In this document: in pieces, positions 45,591 to 55,510 of the stretch | How positions within the stretch are numbered: position 1 is the stretch's first letter | Layout of the letters: the number at the start of each line of letters is the position of its first letter | Assembly (NCBI GenBank): GCA_023435725.1 | Contig: JAEYRD010000166.1 | Coordinates: forward strand, 1-64,000 | Direction of reading: 5' to 3' | DNA from: Pseudomonadota bacterium | GTDB lineage: Bacteria > Pseudomonadota > Alphaproteobacteria > Rhizobiales > Xanthobacteraceae | DNA: 64,000 nt | The notes under the pieces: generated by a model | The model's input: only the letters and a program-made list of their open reading frames with translations | Databases searched by the model: none | Told to the model about the DNA's origin: nothing | Program-made: the position numbers and the translations under genes

Positions 45591-47144
45591 ATGAAAATTC
45601 GCTTCCTCGTCCTTCTCCCATTGCTCGTTTCGTTTCTCCCGACCGCTCCGTCGCTTGCGGCCGGCGACCGCTACGCACTGGTCATCGGCAACGCCAAATA
45701 TCCGGACGCCGATGCCCCGCTGAAGGAACCGCTCAACGATGCGCGCGACGTCGCCGACGAACTCAAGCGCGACGGCTTTTCCGTCGAGATCGGCGAGAAC
45801 CTGACTGGCGACGGCATGCGCCGCGCCTTCGACAAGCTCTACGGCAAGATCAAGCCGGGCTCCGTGGCGCTGGTGTTCTTCAGCGGTTTCGGCATCCAGT
45901 CGGCGCGCCAGAGCTACATGCTGCCGATCGATGCACAGATCTGGACCGAATCCGACGTGCGCCGCGACGGTTTCAGCCTCGAGACCGTGCTCGGCGAGCT
46001 CAATACCCGTGGCGCCGGCGTCAAGATCGCGCTGATCGACGCCTCCAGACGCAACCCGTTCGAGCGCCGGTTCCGCAGCTTCTCGGCCGGCCTCACGCCG
46101 GTCATCGCGCCGAACGGCACGCTGGTGATGTATTCCGCCGCACTGGCCTCGGTGGTCTCGGATGCCGGCGGCGACCACAGCCTTTTCGTCCAGGAACTCT
46201 TGAAGGAAATCCGCGTCCCCGACCTGATGGCGGAAGAGACGCTGAACCGCACCAAGATGGGCGTCACCCGCGCCTCGCGCGGTGAGCAGGTGCCGTGGAT
46301 CTCGTCTTCGCTGGCTGAAGACTTTTCATTCATCCCCGGCCCGAGCGGATCGCGCCCGCCAGTGACGGCACAACAACCGACGCCTCCCGCTCCGCCGCCC
46401 GTCGTCGCCAACAACCCGCCGCCGGCGCCGCCCGCGCCACCAGCACCGCCTCCGCCGCCGAAGCCGGCCGACACCGCCGCGGCGCCTGCACCTGCCCCCG
46501 CGCCTGCTCCAGCACCTGCGCCCGCGCCGACCCCACAGCCGAAGCCGCAGGTCGAGGCCGCCTTGCCCCCGGCGCCACCACCGGCAAAGCCTGCCGAGAC
46601 AGCTCCTGCACCGAGCACCGATAGCGGGCCGAGCGCGGCCGCCTTGGCAGACGACCCCACCATCAAGGGCCTGACCGCCAAGATCACGGCCAATCCGGAT
46701 GACGTGAATGCGCTATACCGGCGCGGCCAAGTCTATGCCAGCAAGGGCGCCTACAACCTCGCCATCAAGGATTTTGACGATACCCTCCGGATCAACCCGA
46801 AGGACGTCGAGGCGCTGAACAATCGCTGCTGGACCCGCACCGTGGTCGGAGACCTCCAGGGCGCGCTGAAGGATTGCAACGAGGCGCTGCGGCTGCGGCC
46901 GAACTTCGTCGACGCGCTGGACAGCCGGGGCCTCATGAACCTCAAATCCGGGGCGGTGAAGAACGCCATCGCCGATTTCGATGCAGCCCTGAAGATCAAT
47001 CCCCGCCTGACCTCCTCGCTCTACGGACGGGGGATCGCCAAGCAGCGCAATGGCTCGGCGCAGGAAGGCGCGCTCGACATCGCCAACGCCAAGGCAATGG
47101 ACCCGAACATCGTTCAGGAATTCGCAAGCTACGGAGTCCGTTGA
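45591..47144 (+). CDS. Secreted caspase-fold protein lacking the catalytic dyad, with C-terminal TPRs
   Basis: 517 residues. A signal peptide (about 1-23) is followed by a peptidase C14-like domain (25-235): YALVIGNAKY, then VALVFFSGFGIQ where active enzymes have SGHG, and ALIDASRRNPF where active enzymes have DACR. Both the catalytic His (now Phe) and Cys (now Ser) are replaced, so protease activity is very unlikely. A long Pro/Ala linker (about 245-345) leads to four TPR-like helical repeats (about 365-515, ALYRRGQVYASKGAYN and similar). It is probably a periplasmic binding/scaffold protein. The next gene, an OmpA-type protein, follows at 147 bp. Confidence 0.88.
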   Translation: MKIRFLVLLPLLVSFLPTAPSLAAGDRYALVIGNAKYPDADAPLKEPLNDARDVADELKRDGFSVEIGENLTGDGMRRAFDKLYGKIKPGSVALVFFSGFGIQSARQSYMLPIDAQIWTESDVRRDGFSLETVLGELNTRGAGVKIALIDASRRNPFERRFRSFSAGLTPVIAPNGTLVMYSAALASVVSDAGGDHSLFVQELLKEIRVPDLMAEETLNRTKMGVTRASRGEQVPWISSSLAEDFSFIPGPSGSRPPVTAQQPTPPAPPPVVANNPPPAPPAPPAPPPPPKPADTAAAPAPAPAPAPAPAPAPTPQPKPQVEAALPPAPPPAKPAETAPAPSTDSGPSAAALADDPTIKGLTAKITANPDDVNALYRRGQVYASKGAYNLAIKDFDDTLRINPKDVEALNNRCWTRTVVGDLQGALKDCNEALRLRPNFVDALDSRGLMNLKSGAVKNAIADFDAALKINPRLTSSLYGRGIAKQRNGSAQEGALDIANAKAMDPNIVQEFASYGVR

Positions 47145-47290
47145 TATTTTTTTGAGTTGAGGCACGCATTGCCTCGAACCCTCGGCGGCCCAAGGAAGAC
47201 CAATCGACGGATGTCGCAGGCGGCCTTTCCCGGGGGCTTATTGCAGAAATTTTGGAACCGCGCGGGCTCGCCGCGCAGGAGGGACTGTCA

Positions 47291-47962
47291 ATGAGATTGG
47301 CTGCAAAGGGATTCACCGCGATCCTGTCCATCATCACCATCAGCGCCGCCCTGTCGCTGCCGGTCGCACCCGTATTCGCGGCCGACGAGAGCAACGGCAA
47401 GAATGTCACCGAGGACGAGATCGTCCGCGCGCTGGCGCCGCCGCCGAAAAAGCCCCTGACCCGCGGCCTCTCAATGGCCCCGCAGGCCGATCCGACGCCG
47501 AGCGCGGCGGAAACCAAGCTGATCCAGTCCGTCCGCGGCCGCGCAACGCGCTCGCTCTCGTCGACCGAACGCGAGGAAATCGCGACGGCCGCGAAGGACA
47601 AGCCGAACATCGATCTCGAAATTACCTTCGACTACAACTCCGCGAATATCAGCGCCAAGTCGATGGCTTCCGTGCAGGCGCTCGGCCGCGCGCTGACCAG
47701 CCCCGACCTGAAGGGCTCGACCTTCGTGGTCGCCGGCCACACCGATGCCGCGGGCGGCGAGGCCTACAACCAGGACCTGTCGGAACGCCGTGCGGATTCT
47801 ATCAAGCGCTACCTCGTCGACAAATACCGCATCACGGCAACCGACCTCGTCACCGTCGGCTACGGCAAGAGCAAGCTCAAGGACCCGAGCCAGCCGATGG
47901 CGGAGGTCAATCGACGCGTGCAGGTCGTGAACATGGAAAACAAGACCACCGCATCGAAGTAA
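47291..47962 (+). CDS. OmpA-family peptidoglycan-binding protein
   Basis: 223 residues from the ATG at 47291; the frame is open 39 bases earlier. A signal peptide (AAKGFTAILSIITISAALSL...VFA) precedes a linker and an OmpA C-terminal domain (about 115-220): FDYNSANIS, VVAGHTDAAGGEAYNQDLSE, RRADSIKRYL, VGYGKSKL and RRVQVV, which bind diaminopimelate of peptidoglycan. It is a periplasmic or outer-membrane-anchored protein; no beta-barrel domain is present. It follows the pseudo-caspase gene on the same strand and may act with it at the envelope. Confidence 0.9.
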   Translation: MRLAAKGFTAILSIITISAALSLPVAPVFAADESNGKNVTEDEIVRALAPPPKKPLTRGLSMAPQADPTPSAAETKLIQSVRGRATRSLSSTEREEIATAAKDKPNIDLEITFDYNSANISAKSMASVQALGRALTSPDLKGSTFVVAGHTDAAGGEAYNQDLSERRADSIKRYLVDKYRITATDLVTVGYGKSKLKDPSQPMAEVNRRVQVVNMENKTTASK

Positions 47963-48120
47963 TCACGACGTAATCCTTTGAAGTGACAAGTCGTGATGTG
48001 GTGTAAAGTCTCGCTTCCAAAGCGCGTCCCGCGGCCTTGCGGGACGCCGCTTTATTTCAGGGAAACGCTCTCAGCAGGCCTCGTGCGGATGGCCGTGAGC
48101 CAGGCCAGGATGATCCGGCG

Positions 48121-49050
48121 ATGAAGGTCACCGAATATCTCAAGCCGGCCGGAACCGTGCTGTTCATCGTTGCGCTCGGCGTCGGCTATTATGTGTTCGA
48201 GCATTGGCATCGCCCCGAGGCGAAGGACACGCCGGGCGAGGCCCACGTCGTCGTGACGAAGTCGACCAACGCCTGCTTCTCCGACCTCGTGCGGGTGACC
48301 GGCTTCTTCGTGCCGCGCCGCGAGGCCGTGGTCATTGCAGACCAGGAAGGATCCAAGGTCACCGACGTCTTCGTCACCGAAGGCGCGACCGTGACCGAAA
48401 ACCAGGAGCTGGCGCGCCTGACGGCGCCACCGCAGATCCCGGGCCAGCCGCAGCGACCGGGCCCGCAAGGGCCGATCTCGCTGAAAGCGCCCGCGCCGGG
48501 TCTCATCACCGAGGTCCGCACCGTCGTGGGGGCACCGGCATCGCCGCAGGCCGGCCCGATGTTCCGTATCGCCGTCAACGGCGAGATCGAGCTCGACGCA
48601 CAGGTCCCGGCGGTGCACATGCCCAAGCTCAGCCCCGGCGCGACGGTGCGCATCAGCCGCGACGACGCTCCGGACTTGATCGGACGGGTCCGGCTGGTAT
48701 CGCCCGAAATCGACCGCGCCACGCAACTCGGCCGCGTCCGCATCAGCGTCACCAACAATCCGTCGCTGAAGGTCGGCATGTTCGCCCGCGCCTCCATCGA
48801 CGCCAAGCGAAGCTGCGGCGTCGCGGTTCCCAAGACCGCGATCGACCATCTCACCGTACAGGTCGTCAAAGGCAACACGATCGAGACGCGGAAGGTGCGG
48901 GTCGGATTGTCGTCCGACACCGCGACGGAAATCCTGGAAGGCCTCGACGTCGGCGAAATCGTCGTGGCCGATGCCGGCTCTTCGCTGCATGACGGCGACC
49001 AGATAAAAATCATGTTCGCCGATGAACTCGATCGATCGCGGGTACGCTGA
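48121..49050 (+). CDS. RND efflux periplasmic adaptor (membrane fusion protein)
   Basis: 309 residues from the ATG at 48121; an open frame upstream lacks support. An N-terminal membrane anchor (GTVLFIVALGVGYYVFE) precedes a HlyD-type adaptor: the lipoyl-like half (VVIADQEGSKVTDVFVTEGATV), a short hairpin, the beta-barrel domain and a C-terminal membrane-proximal domain. The hairpin is abbreviated (PGQPQRPGPQG instead of a long coiled coil). It links the RND pump to an outer-membrane channel. Its stop overlaps the permease start (TGATG), so the two are coupled. Confidence 0.9.
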   Translation: MKVTEYLKPAGTVLFIVALGVGYYVFEHWHRPEAKDTPGEAHVVVTKSTNACFSDLVRVTGFFVPRREAVVIADQEGSKVTDVFVTEGATVTENQELARLTAPPQIPGQPQRPGPQGPISLKAPAPGLITEVRTVVGAPASPQAGPMFRIAVNGEIELDAQVPAVHMPKLSPGATVRISRDDAPDLIGRVRLVSPEIDRATQLGRVRISVTNNPSLKVGMFARASIDAKRSCGVAVPKTAIDHLTVQVVKGNTIETRKVRVGLSSDTATEILEGLDVGEIVVADAGSSLHDGDQIKIMFADELDRSRVR

Positions 49051-52000
49051 TGGCTCTCAATATCTCGGCATGGTCGATCCGGAATCCGCTGCCGTCGATC
49101 GTCTTTTCGATCATCCTGCTGATCCTCGGCTGGACATCCTTCACCAAGCTCGCGATAACGCGGCTGCCTTCGGCCGACATTCCCGTGATCTCGGTCGCGG
49201 TGTCGCAGTTCGGCGCAGCGCCCGCCGAGCTTGAATCCCAGGTCACCAAGACGGTTGAAGACGCGGTCTCCGGCGTCGAGGGCGTGCGACACATCACGTC
49301 CTCGATCACCGACGGCCTTTCGGTGACCACCATCCAATTCGCGCTGGAGACCAATACCGACCGTGCGCTCAACGACGTCAAGGACGCGGTGACGCGCGTC
49401 CGTTCGAACCTGCCGCAGAATGTCACCGAGCCGCTGATCCAGCGCGTCGACGTCATCGGCCTGCCGATCGTCACCTACGCGGCGATCTCGCCCGGCAAGA
49501 CGCCTGAGCAGCTCTCCTATTTCGTCGACGACGTGGTCAAGCGCGCGCTGCAGGGCGTGCGCGGCGTCGCCCAGGTCGAGCGCATCGGCGGTGTCGAGCG
49601 CGAGATCCTGGTCTCGCTCGATCCCGATCGCCTGCAGGCGATGGGGCTGACCGCCGTCAATGTCAGCCAGAGCCTGCGCGGCACCAATGTCGACGTCGCC
49701 GGCGGCCGCGCCGAGATCGGCAAGAACGACCAGGCGATCCGTACGCTGGCCGGCGCCAAGACGCTGAGCGACCTCGCGGGCACCATGATCCCGCTGTTCG
49801 GCGGCGGCGAGGTCCGGCTCGACGATCTCGGCACCGTGACCGATACCATCGCAGACCGCCGCACCTTCGCCCGCTTCAACGGTGAACCCGTGGTGGCGCT
49901 CGGCATCAAGCGCTCCAAGGGCGCCAGCGACGTGAAGGTGGCCGAAGCCGTGCAGAAGCGCATCGACGCGCTGAAGGCCGCCTACCCCGACGTCGACCTC
50001 AAGCTGATCGACACCTCGGTCGAATACACCAAGGGCAATTACCACGCGGCGATCTCGACACTGTTCGAAGGCGCCATCCTCGCCGTCGTCATCGTGCTGC
50101 TGTTCCTGCGCGACCTGCGTGCCACCATCATCGCCGCGATCTCGCTACCGCTGTCGATCTTCCCGGCATTCTGGGCGATGGACATGCTCGGCTTCTCGCT
50201 GAATCTCGTCAGCTTCCTCGCCATCACGCTGTCGACAGGTATTCTGGTCGACGACGCGATCGTCGAGATCGAAAACATCGTCCGGCACATGAACATGGGC
50301 AAGTCGCCCTATCGGGCCGCGCTGGAAGCTGCCGACGAGATCGGCCTCGCCGTGATCGCGATCTCGCTCACCATCATCGCGATCTTTGCGCCGGCAAGCT
50401 TCATGTCGGGCATCGCCGGACAGTTCTTCAAGCAGTTCGGCATCACCGTCTCGGTGCAGGTGTTCTTCTCGCTTCTCGCCGCCCGCTTCGTCACCCCGAT
50501 GCTGGCGGCCTACTTCCTCAAGCACAGCACTCACGAGGAACCGCCACCGGGCCGGATCTTGCGTACCTATCACAAGATCGTCGCGTGGTCGGTGAAGCAT
50601 CATTACATCACGGTGCTGATCGGCTTTGGCATCTTCGCCGCCTCGATCTGGAGCATCACGCTGCTGCCGCAGGGCTTCCTGCCCGCGCAGGACAGCGCGC
50701 GCTCACTACTCGCCCTCGAGCTTCCGCCGGGCACCCAGCTCGCCTACACCGAAAAAGTCACCGAGGACATCGTCGCGCGCCTGCGCAAGCGGCCTGAGGT
50801 GAAGAGCATCTTCGTCGACGGCGGACGTGTCCCGCCGGGGACTCAGGAAGTCCGGCGCGCCTCCCTGATCATCAACTACACGCCCAAGAACGAGCGCGAC
50901 ATCACCCAGCGCGAGCTCGAATTCTCGATCAGCCAGGAGCTGGAGAACGTTCCCGACATCCGCTTCTGGTTCCTGGACGAGAACGGCCTGCGCGCGATCT
51001 CGCTGGTGGTGACCGGCGTCGACGCCAATATCGTCAACAACGTCGCGAGTGAGCTTGCGACGCAGATGAAGCGGATTCCGACGATCTCCAACGTGATCTC
51101 GGAGACCTCGCTGGAGCGCCCCGAACTGCGCATCGAACCGCGCGCCGATCTCGCCGCACGGCTCGGCGTCTCCACCGAGAGCCTGTCGCAGACCATCCGC
51201 GTTGCCACCATCGGCGACGTCGGTCCTGCGCTCGCCAAATTCGACGTCGGCGACCGCCTGGTGCCGATCCGCGTGCAGCTGGAGGATGCCGCGCGCGGCA
51301 ATCTGAAGACGCTCGAACAGCTGCGCGTGCCGCTCGGTGAGCACGGCGAGAAGGGCGGCGTGCCGCTCTCGGTCATCGCCGACGTCAAGCTCGACCAGGG
51401 CCCGACCAGCATCAACCGCTACGACCGCGAGCGGCAGGCCACCGTCGCCGCCGACCTCGTCGGTTCCGCCGCGCTCGGAGATGCCACCAAGAAGATCTAC
51501 GACCTGCCGGTGATGAAGAGCCTGCCGAAGGGCGTGAGGGTCAGCCCGTCGGGTGATGCCGAAAGCCTCAACGAGCTGTCCGACGGTTTCGCCACGGCGA
51601 TCACGGCGGGCCTGATGATGGTCTACGCGGTGCTGGTGCTGCTGTTCGGCACCTTCCTGCAGCCGATCACCATCCTGTTCTCGCTGCCGCTCTCGATCGG
51701 CGGCGCGATCGCAGCCCTGCTTGTGACCGGCAAGCAGCTCACGACGCCGGTCTGGATCGGCATCCTCATGCTGATGGGCATCGTCACCAAGAACGCGATC
51801 ATGCTGGTCGAGTTCGCGATCGAAGCGATCAACGCCGGCAAGCCGCGCGAGGAGGCGATGATCGACGCCGGCATGAAGCGCGCCCGCCCGATCGTGATGA
51901 CCACAATCGCGATGGCCGCCGGCATGATGCCGAGCGCACTCGCGGTCGGCGCCGGCGGCGAGTTCCGCTCACCGATGGCGCTCGCGGTGATCGGCGGCCT

Positions 52001-52184
52001 GATCTTCTCGACCATTTTGTCGCTGGTGTTCGTGCCCGCGATGTTCATGGTGATGGACGATCTCGGCGCCCTGATCTGGCGCTTCGGCAAGCGGCTGATC
52101 GTGCATAGCGAGGATGCCGACACTGCCGATCATCACGAAGCGGCACCCGCGCCGAAGAAACTCGTGCATCCCGCGGCGGAGTAG
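49050..52184 (+). CDS. RND multidrug efflux permease (HAE1 type)
   Basis: 1044 residues, typical of AcrB/MdtB-like pumps. Twelve membrane segments are present, with two large periplasmic domains between segments 1-2 and 7-8. The proton-relay Asp pair lies in STGILVDDAIVEIENIV in segment 4. GIVTKNAIMLVEFAIEA is the corresponding second-half motif. It exports drugs, solvents or lipophilic metabolites using the proton gradient. No outer-membrane factor is encoded here, so it must use one from elsewhere. Confidence 0.95.
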   Translation: MALNISAWSIRNPLPSIVFSIILLILGWTSFTKLAITRLPSADIPVISVAVSQFGAAPAELESQVTKTVEDAVSGVEGVRHITSSITDGLSVTTIQFALETNTDRALNDVKDAVTRVRSNLPQNVTEPLIQRVDVIGLPIVTYAAISPGKTPEQLSYFVDDVVKRALQGVRGVAQVERIGGVEREILVSLDPDRLQAMGLTAVNVSQSLRGTNVDVAGGRAEIGKNDQAIRTLAGAKTLSDLAGTMIPLFGGGEVRLDDLGTVTDTIADRRTFARFNGEPVVALGIKRSKGASDVKVAEAVQKRIDALKAAYPDVDLKLIDTSVEYTKGNYHAAISTLFEGAILAVVIVLLFLRDLRATIIAAISLPLSIFPAFWAMDMLGFSLNLVSFLAITLSTGILVDDAIVEIENIVRHMNMGKSPYRAALEAADEIGLAVIAISLTIIAIFAPASFMSGIAGQFFKQFGITVSVQVFFSLLAARFVTPMLAAYFLKHSTHEEPPPGRILRTYHKIVAWSVKHHYITVLIGFGIFAASIWSITLLPQGFLPAQDSARSLLALELPPGTQLAYTEKVTEDIVARLRKRPEVKSIFVDGGRVPPGTQEVRRASLIINYTPKNERDITQRELEFSISQELENVPDIRFWFLDENGLRAISLVVTGVDANIVNNVASELATQMKRIPTISNVISETSLERPELRIEPRADLAARLGVSTESLSQTIRVATIGDVGPALAKFDVGDRLVPIRVQLEDAARGNLKTLEQLRVPLGEHGEKGGVPLSVIADVKLDQGPTSINRYDRERQATVAADLVGSAALGDATKKIYDLPVMKSLPKGVRVSPSGDAESLNELSDGFATAITAGLMMVYAVLVLLFGTFLQPITILFSLPLSIGGAIAALLVTGKQLTTPVWIGILMLMGIVTKNAIMLVEFAIEAINAGKPREEAMIDAGMKRARPIVMTTIAMAAGMMPSALAVGAGGEFRSPMALAVIGGLIFSTILSLVFVPAMFMVMDDLGALIWRFGKRLIVHSEDADTADHHEAAPAPKKLVHPAAE

Positions 52185-52290
52185 GGTTCGCGCGAGCAGG
52201 CAAGTGACGATGACGGGCTATGCCTTCGCCCGTGCTTACGATCGCAGTTGCTGACTTTTCACTATGTGCCGAAGGCAGCCTGGCTGCCCC

Positions 52291-52965
52291 CTACTCGTTC
52301 CGCGCGATCGACGTCAGCTTGGTCATGTTTCGCAGCAGGATGCGGCCGCGCTGGAGATCCAGGATCGCCTCCTTGCGCCAGGCCTGAAGCTGGCGGTTGA
52401 CGCTCTCGCGGGCGGCACCGACGAAAACGCCGAGCTGCTCCTGCGAGATGTGCACCTCGGAGCCGAAATCGGCAGCGAGCGCACAGAGCCGCCGCGCAAG
52501 GCGAACCGGCAGCGGCTGCAGCATGGATTCCTCCATGCGCTCGCTCTGCCAGCGGATGCGCTGACAGAGCAGCGCGATGATCTTGATCGCAACCTTCGGC
52601 TCGCGCTCGAGGAAGCCGAGAAAGTCTTCGCGCCGCAGCACGAACAGTTCGCTATCCTCGCCCGCGGTTGCATCCGCAGTACGGCTCTGGCCGTCCAGCA
52701 CCGCCACTTCGCCGAACAGGTCGCCGGGGCCCATGAAATTCAGCGTCAGCCGGCTGCCGTCGGAGGCGCCGGTCTCGATGCGGACCTGGCCACGGCGCAC
52801 GCCGAACAGTGCATCGCCCGGATCGCCCTTCTGGAACAGCATCTCGCCGCTGGCCAGATGCTGAGTGTGGCAAAGGTTGGACAGCCGCTGAAGCTCGTCT
52901 GCGCCGAGATCGGCGAACATGGCGTTCATCTTCAGGATGACCGCAAATTCGGCCTGCTTGCTCAT
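52291..52965 (-). CDS. Crp/Fnr-family transcriptional regulator
   Basis: 224 residues from the ATG at 52965; an upstream start adds 10 residues. The cyclic-nucleotide-binding beta roll (about 10-120) contains GEMLFQKGDPGDALFGVRRG and GPGDLFGEVAVLDGQ. The long dimer helix and the winged helix (HISQEQLGVFVGAARESVNRQ) follow. No Fnr-type Cys cluster is present, so it is not an iron-sulfur oxygen sensor. It may respond to cAMP, conceivably from the cyclase at 55511. It is transcribed convergently with the RND genes; targets unknown. Confidence 0.9.
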   Translation of the reverse strand: MSKQAEFAVILKMNAMFADLGADELQRLSNLCHTQHLASGEMLFQKGDPGDALFGVRRGQVRIETGASDGSRLTLNFMGPGDLFGEVAVLDGQSRTADATAGEDSELFVLRREDFLGFLEREPKVAIKIIALLCQRIRWQSERMEESMLQPLPVRLARRLCALAADFGSEVHISQEQLGVFVGAARESVNRQLQAWRKEAILDLQRGRILLRNMTKLTSIARNE

Positions 52966-53210
52966 TTCGATGTCCTTGTGAATTCTCTTAGCCAATTTCC
53001 TTGGCCAATTTCCTTGGCAAATCGCTTGGAACCATCAACATCAGAATCGCGTAGAACCGCGCCGGGGAAGTGTGTCATAAGTCACATAGCTTTGCAGCAT
53101 CCCCCGACTAATTTTGCGCGCTTGGAGCCGCTTCCCGTCCGGGGATAAGCTCACGCGCAACGGGCGAATGACCAGCCGGTTCGACGCTTGTCCGTCGTTG
53201 GAAAGTCGAC

Positions 53211-55274
53211 ATGAGAGCAGTGAAATTCGCCGGCGTGGCCGTGGCCGCCGTCATCGTCGTGATAGCGCTTCTCCTCGCGGTCGGAATCCCCTCGGGCTTT
53301 CTGACCTCGACGATTGCGTCGCGGATCGAGAGCGCGACCGGCTATCGCCTGTCGATCGACGGTACCACGAAGATCAGCCTGTGGCCGACGCTGAACGTCA
53401 CGCTGAACGATCTCACGCTGCAGGACCCGAAGGATCGCAGCGGCATCACGCGCCTGACGATCGGCAGCGTGCAGGCCGACATGCCGCTCGCGAGCGTCTG
53501 GTCTGGCCGCCCGGCGATCAGCGAACTCGTCATCACCCACCCCGTGCTCTACCAGCCATTGCTGCGTGAGCGGCTGCCCAACGCCGGAGCCTTGCCGAAG
53601 CCGCCGCTCGCGCTCGACGCTGCGGGCGCGACCATCGACCGCATCAAGGTCAATGACGGCGAGGTCGCATTCTCGCGCATGCGCGATCGCGTCGAGGGCC
53701 GCATCAGCGCCATCAACGCTGACGCTATCGTGGGCAGCGACCGCAAGGTCAACATCACCGGCACCGCGCGCGTCGGCGACCACCCGACCAAATTCGACAT
53801 CAAGGCGACCGCGCCGGCGCCGGCGACCGATCGACCGACAATTCCGGTGGAGTTCGCCATCGACATGCCTGACGTGCTGAAGTCCCAGCTCGCCGGTCAC
53901 GCCGAGATGCGGCTCAACGGCGATATCGTGATGATCAACGGCGTGAACGGCACGCTTGGTGATGGCGCATTCAACGGCTGGGCTTCGATCGACATCGCGA
54001 GCAAGCCCCTGGTCAAGGTCGATCTCGACTTCCAGCGGCTTGCGGTTCCGCTGGCGAAAACGCCGGAAGGCACGTCCGGGCAGCCCTGGAGCAATGCGCC
54101 GATCGACGTCTCCGGACTCAACTATGTCGATGCGCAGATCAGGATCTCCGCGAACGAGGCCGTGATCGGCGATGCACGCCTCTCGCCGCTCGCGCTCGAT
54201 GCGAAGCTCGCCGGCGGCGTGATGAAAGCCGGCACCGCCAATCTCGGCGCCTATGGCGGCCAGGTCTCGGGCGAAGTGATCCTGGATGCGACCAGCGGCG
54301 CGCCGAGCTTCGCCATGCATTCCGACCTCGTCGGGGTGCGCGCGCTGCCGCTGCTCCAGGGCCTTGCCGAATTCGACCGGATCGACGGCAAGCTGCAAGC
54401 CAAGCTCGCGCTGCGCAGCGCCGGGAACAGCCAGCGCGCCCTGATGGCGAACATGCAGGGCACCGCTTTCGTCAACTTCCAGGACGGCGCCATCCGCGGC
54501 ATCAACGTCGCGCAGATGATCCGCGCGCTGACATCGGGCACGCTGTCCGGCTGGCAGGACAACCAGAGCCCCAGCCAGGAACAAAGCACGGACCTGTCAC
54601 AGCTCTCCGCCTCCTTCCGCATCGACAAGGGCCAGGCGGTGACGACCGATCTCAATCTGATCGGACCGCTGGTGCGCGTGACCGGCGCGGGCACGATCGC
54701 GCTCGACACCAAGATGATGGGCTTTCGCGTCGAGCCGAAGCTCGTGATGACGACCGAAGGCCAGGGCCGCACCTCCGAGCCCGTCGGCTTCGGCATCCCC
54801 GTGATGATCCAGGGCACCTGGTCGCAGCCGCGGATCTACCCTGACATGGCCGGCGTGCTGGACAATCCGGACGCCGCCTATGCCAAGCTGCGCGAGATGG
54901 GCAAGGGCCTGTTCGGTCCTGACGGTGCCGGGCTCGGCAATATCCTGGGCGGCCTTGGCGGTAGCCTTGGGCTTGGAGGCGCCACCGCGCCGGGCGGCGG
55001 CAACGCGGACGGCAATACCAATCCGCAATCGCAGCCGCCGGGGCAGAACAATCTGCTCGGCGGACAGCTGGGCGAGGCGATCGGCAATCTGATCCAGCAA
55101 GGGCTCTCCAGCGGCGCGGGAGCCGGCACTGGCACCGGCCGCAGCCGCAGCTTGCCGGCAACACCGTCCACGCCGGCACCGCAGGCCTCGCCCGCGCCCC
55201 CGGAGGCCCCTCCGGCGGCGCAGCAGGACAGTCAGCCGATGAACGACGTGCTGAAACAGCTCTTCAACCGGTAA
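53211..55274 (+). CDS. AsmA-family envelope protein
   Basis: 687 residues: an N-terminal membrane anchor (VKFAGVAVAAVIVVIALLLAVG), then beta-rich repeats typical of AsmA: FLTSTIASRIESATG, ISLWPTLNVTLNDLTLQDP and, after residue 400, the AsmA_2 C-terminal core (FRIDKGQAVTTDLNLIGP, GAGTIALDTKMM). The tail is Gly/Pro/Gln-rich and low complexity (from about 610). AsmA-like proteins are chorein-type bridge proteins thought to move phospholipids to the outer membrane. Location: inner membrane with a large periplasmic part. Confidence 0.9.
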   Translation: MRAVKFAGVAVAAVIVVIALLLAVGIPSGFLTSTIASRIESATGYRLSIDGTTKISLWPTLNVTLNDLTLQDPKDRSGITRLTIGSVQADMPLASVWSGRPAISELVITHPVLYQPLLRERLPNAGALPKPPLALDAAGATIDRIKVNDGEVAFSRMRDRVEGRISAINADAIVGSDRKVNITGTARVGDHPTKFDIKATAPAPATDRPTIPVEFAIDMPDVLKSQLAGHAEMRLNGDIVMINGVNGTLGDGAFNGWASIDIASKPLVKVDLDFQRLAVPLAKTPEGTSGQPWSNAPIDVSGLNYVDAQIRISANEAVIGDARLSPLALDAKLAGGVMKAGTANLGAYGGQVSGEVILDATSGAPSFAMHSDLVGVRALPLLQGLAEFDRIDGKLQAKLALRSAGNSQRALMANMQGTAFVNFQDGAIRGINVAQMIRALTSGTLSGWQDNQSPSQEQSTDLSQLSASFRIDKGQAVTTDLNLIGPLVRVTGAGTIALDTKMMGFRVEPKLVMTTEGQGRTSEPVGFGIPVMIQGTWSQPRIYPDMAGVLDNPDAAYAKLREMGKGLFGPDGAGLGNILGGLGGSLGLGGATAPGGGNADGNTNPQSQPPGQNNLLGGQLGEAIGNLIQQGLSSGAGAGTGTGRSRSLPATPSTPAPQASPAPPEAPPAAQQDSQPMNDVLKQLFNR

Positions 55275-55510
55275 TTGGCGGGCCAACGCGCGGGACTCCA
55301 CGTCAGCCGCGATCCGCAGCTTCCTCCGAACGGATGAGGCTGCGGCAATTCACCACCCTTCAACCAGCCTCCAACTGACCGACCTTGGCGTCCGCAACGG
55401 GTAACCACACCGGTGGCTCGGCCGATCCCTTGGCCCAAATTATGGTAGAAGACGCCCCGGGGCCACGCGGCCCGTAGCGCCGGCGTCGATGGCGGCGCGA
55501 GAGGATCCGG

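Noticed and set aside
45591..47144. Active metacaspase
   Set aside because: Catalytic His and Cys positions are Phe and Ser.
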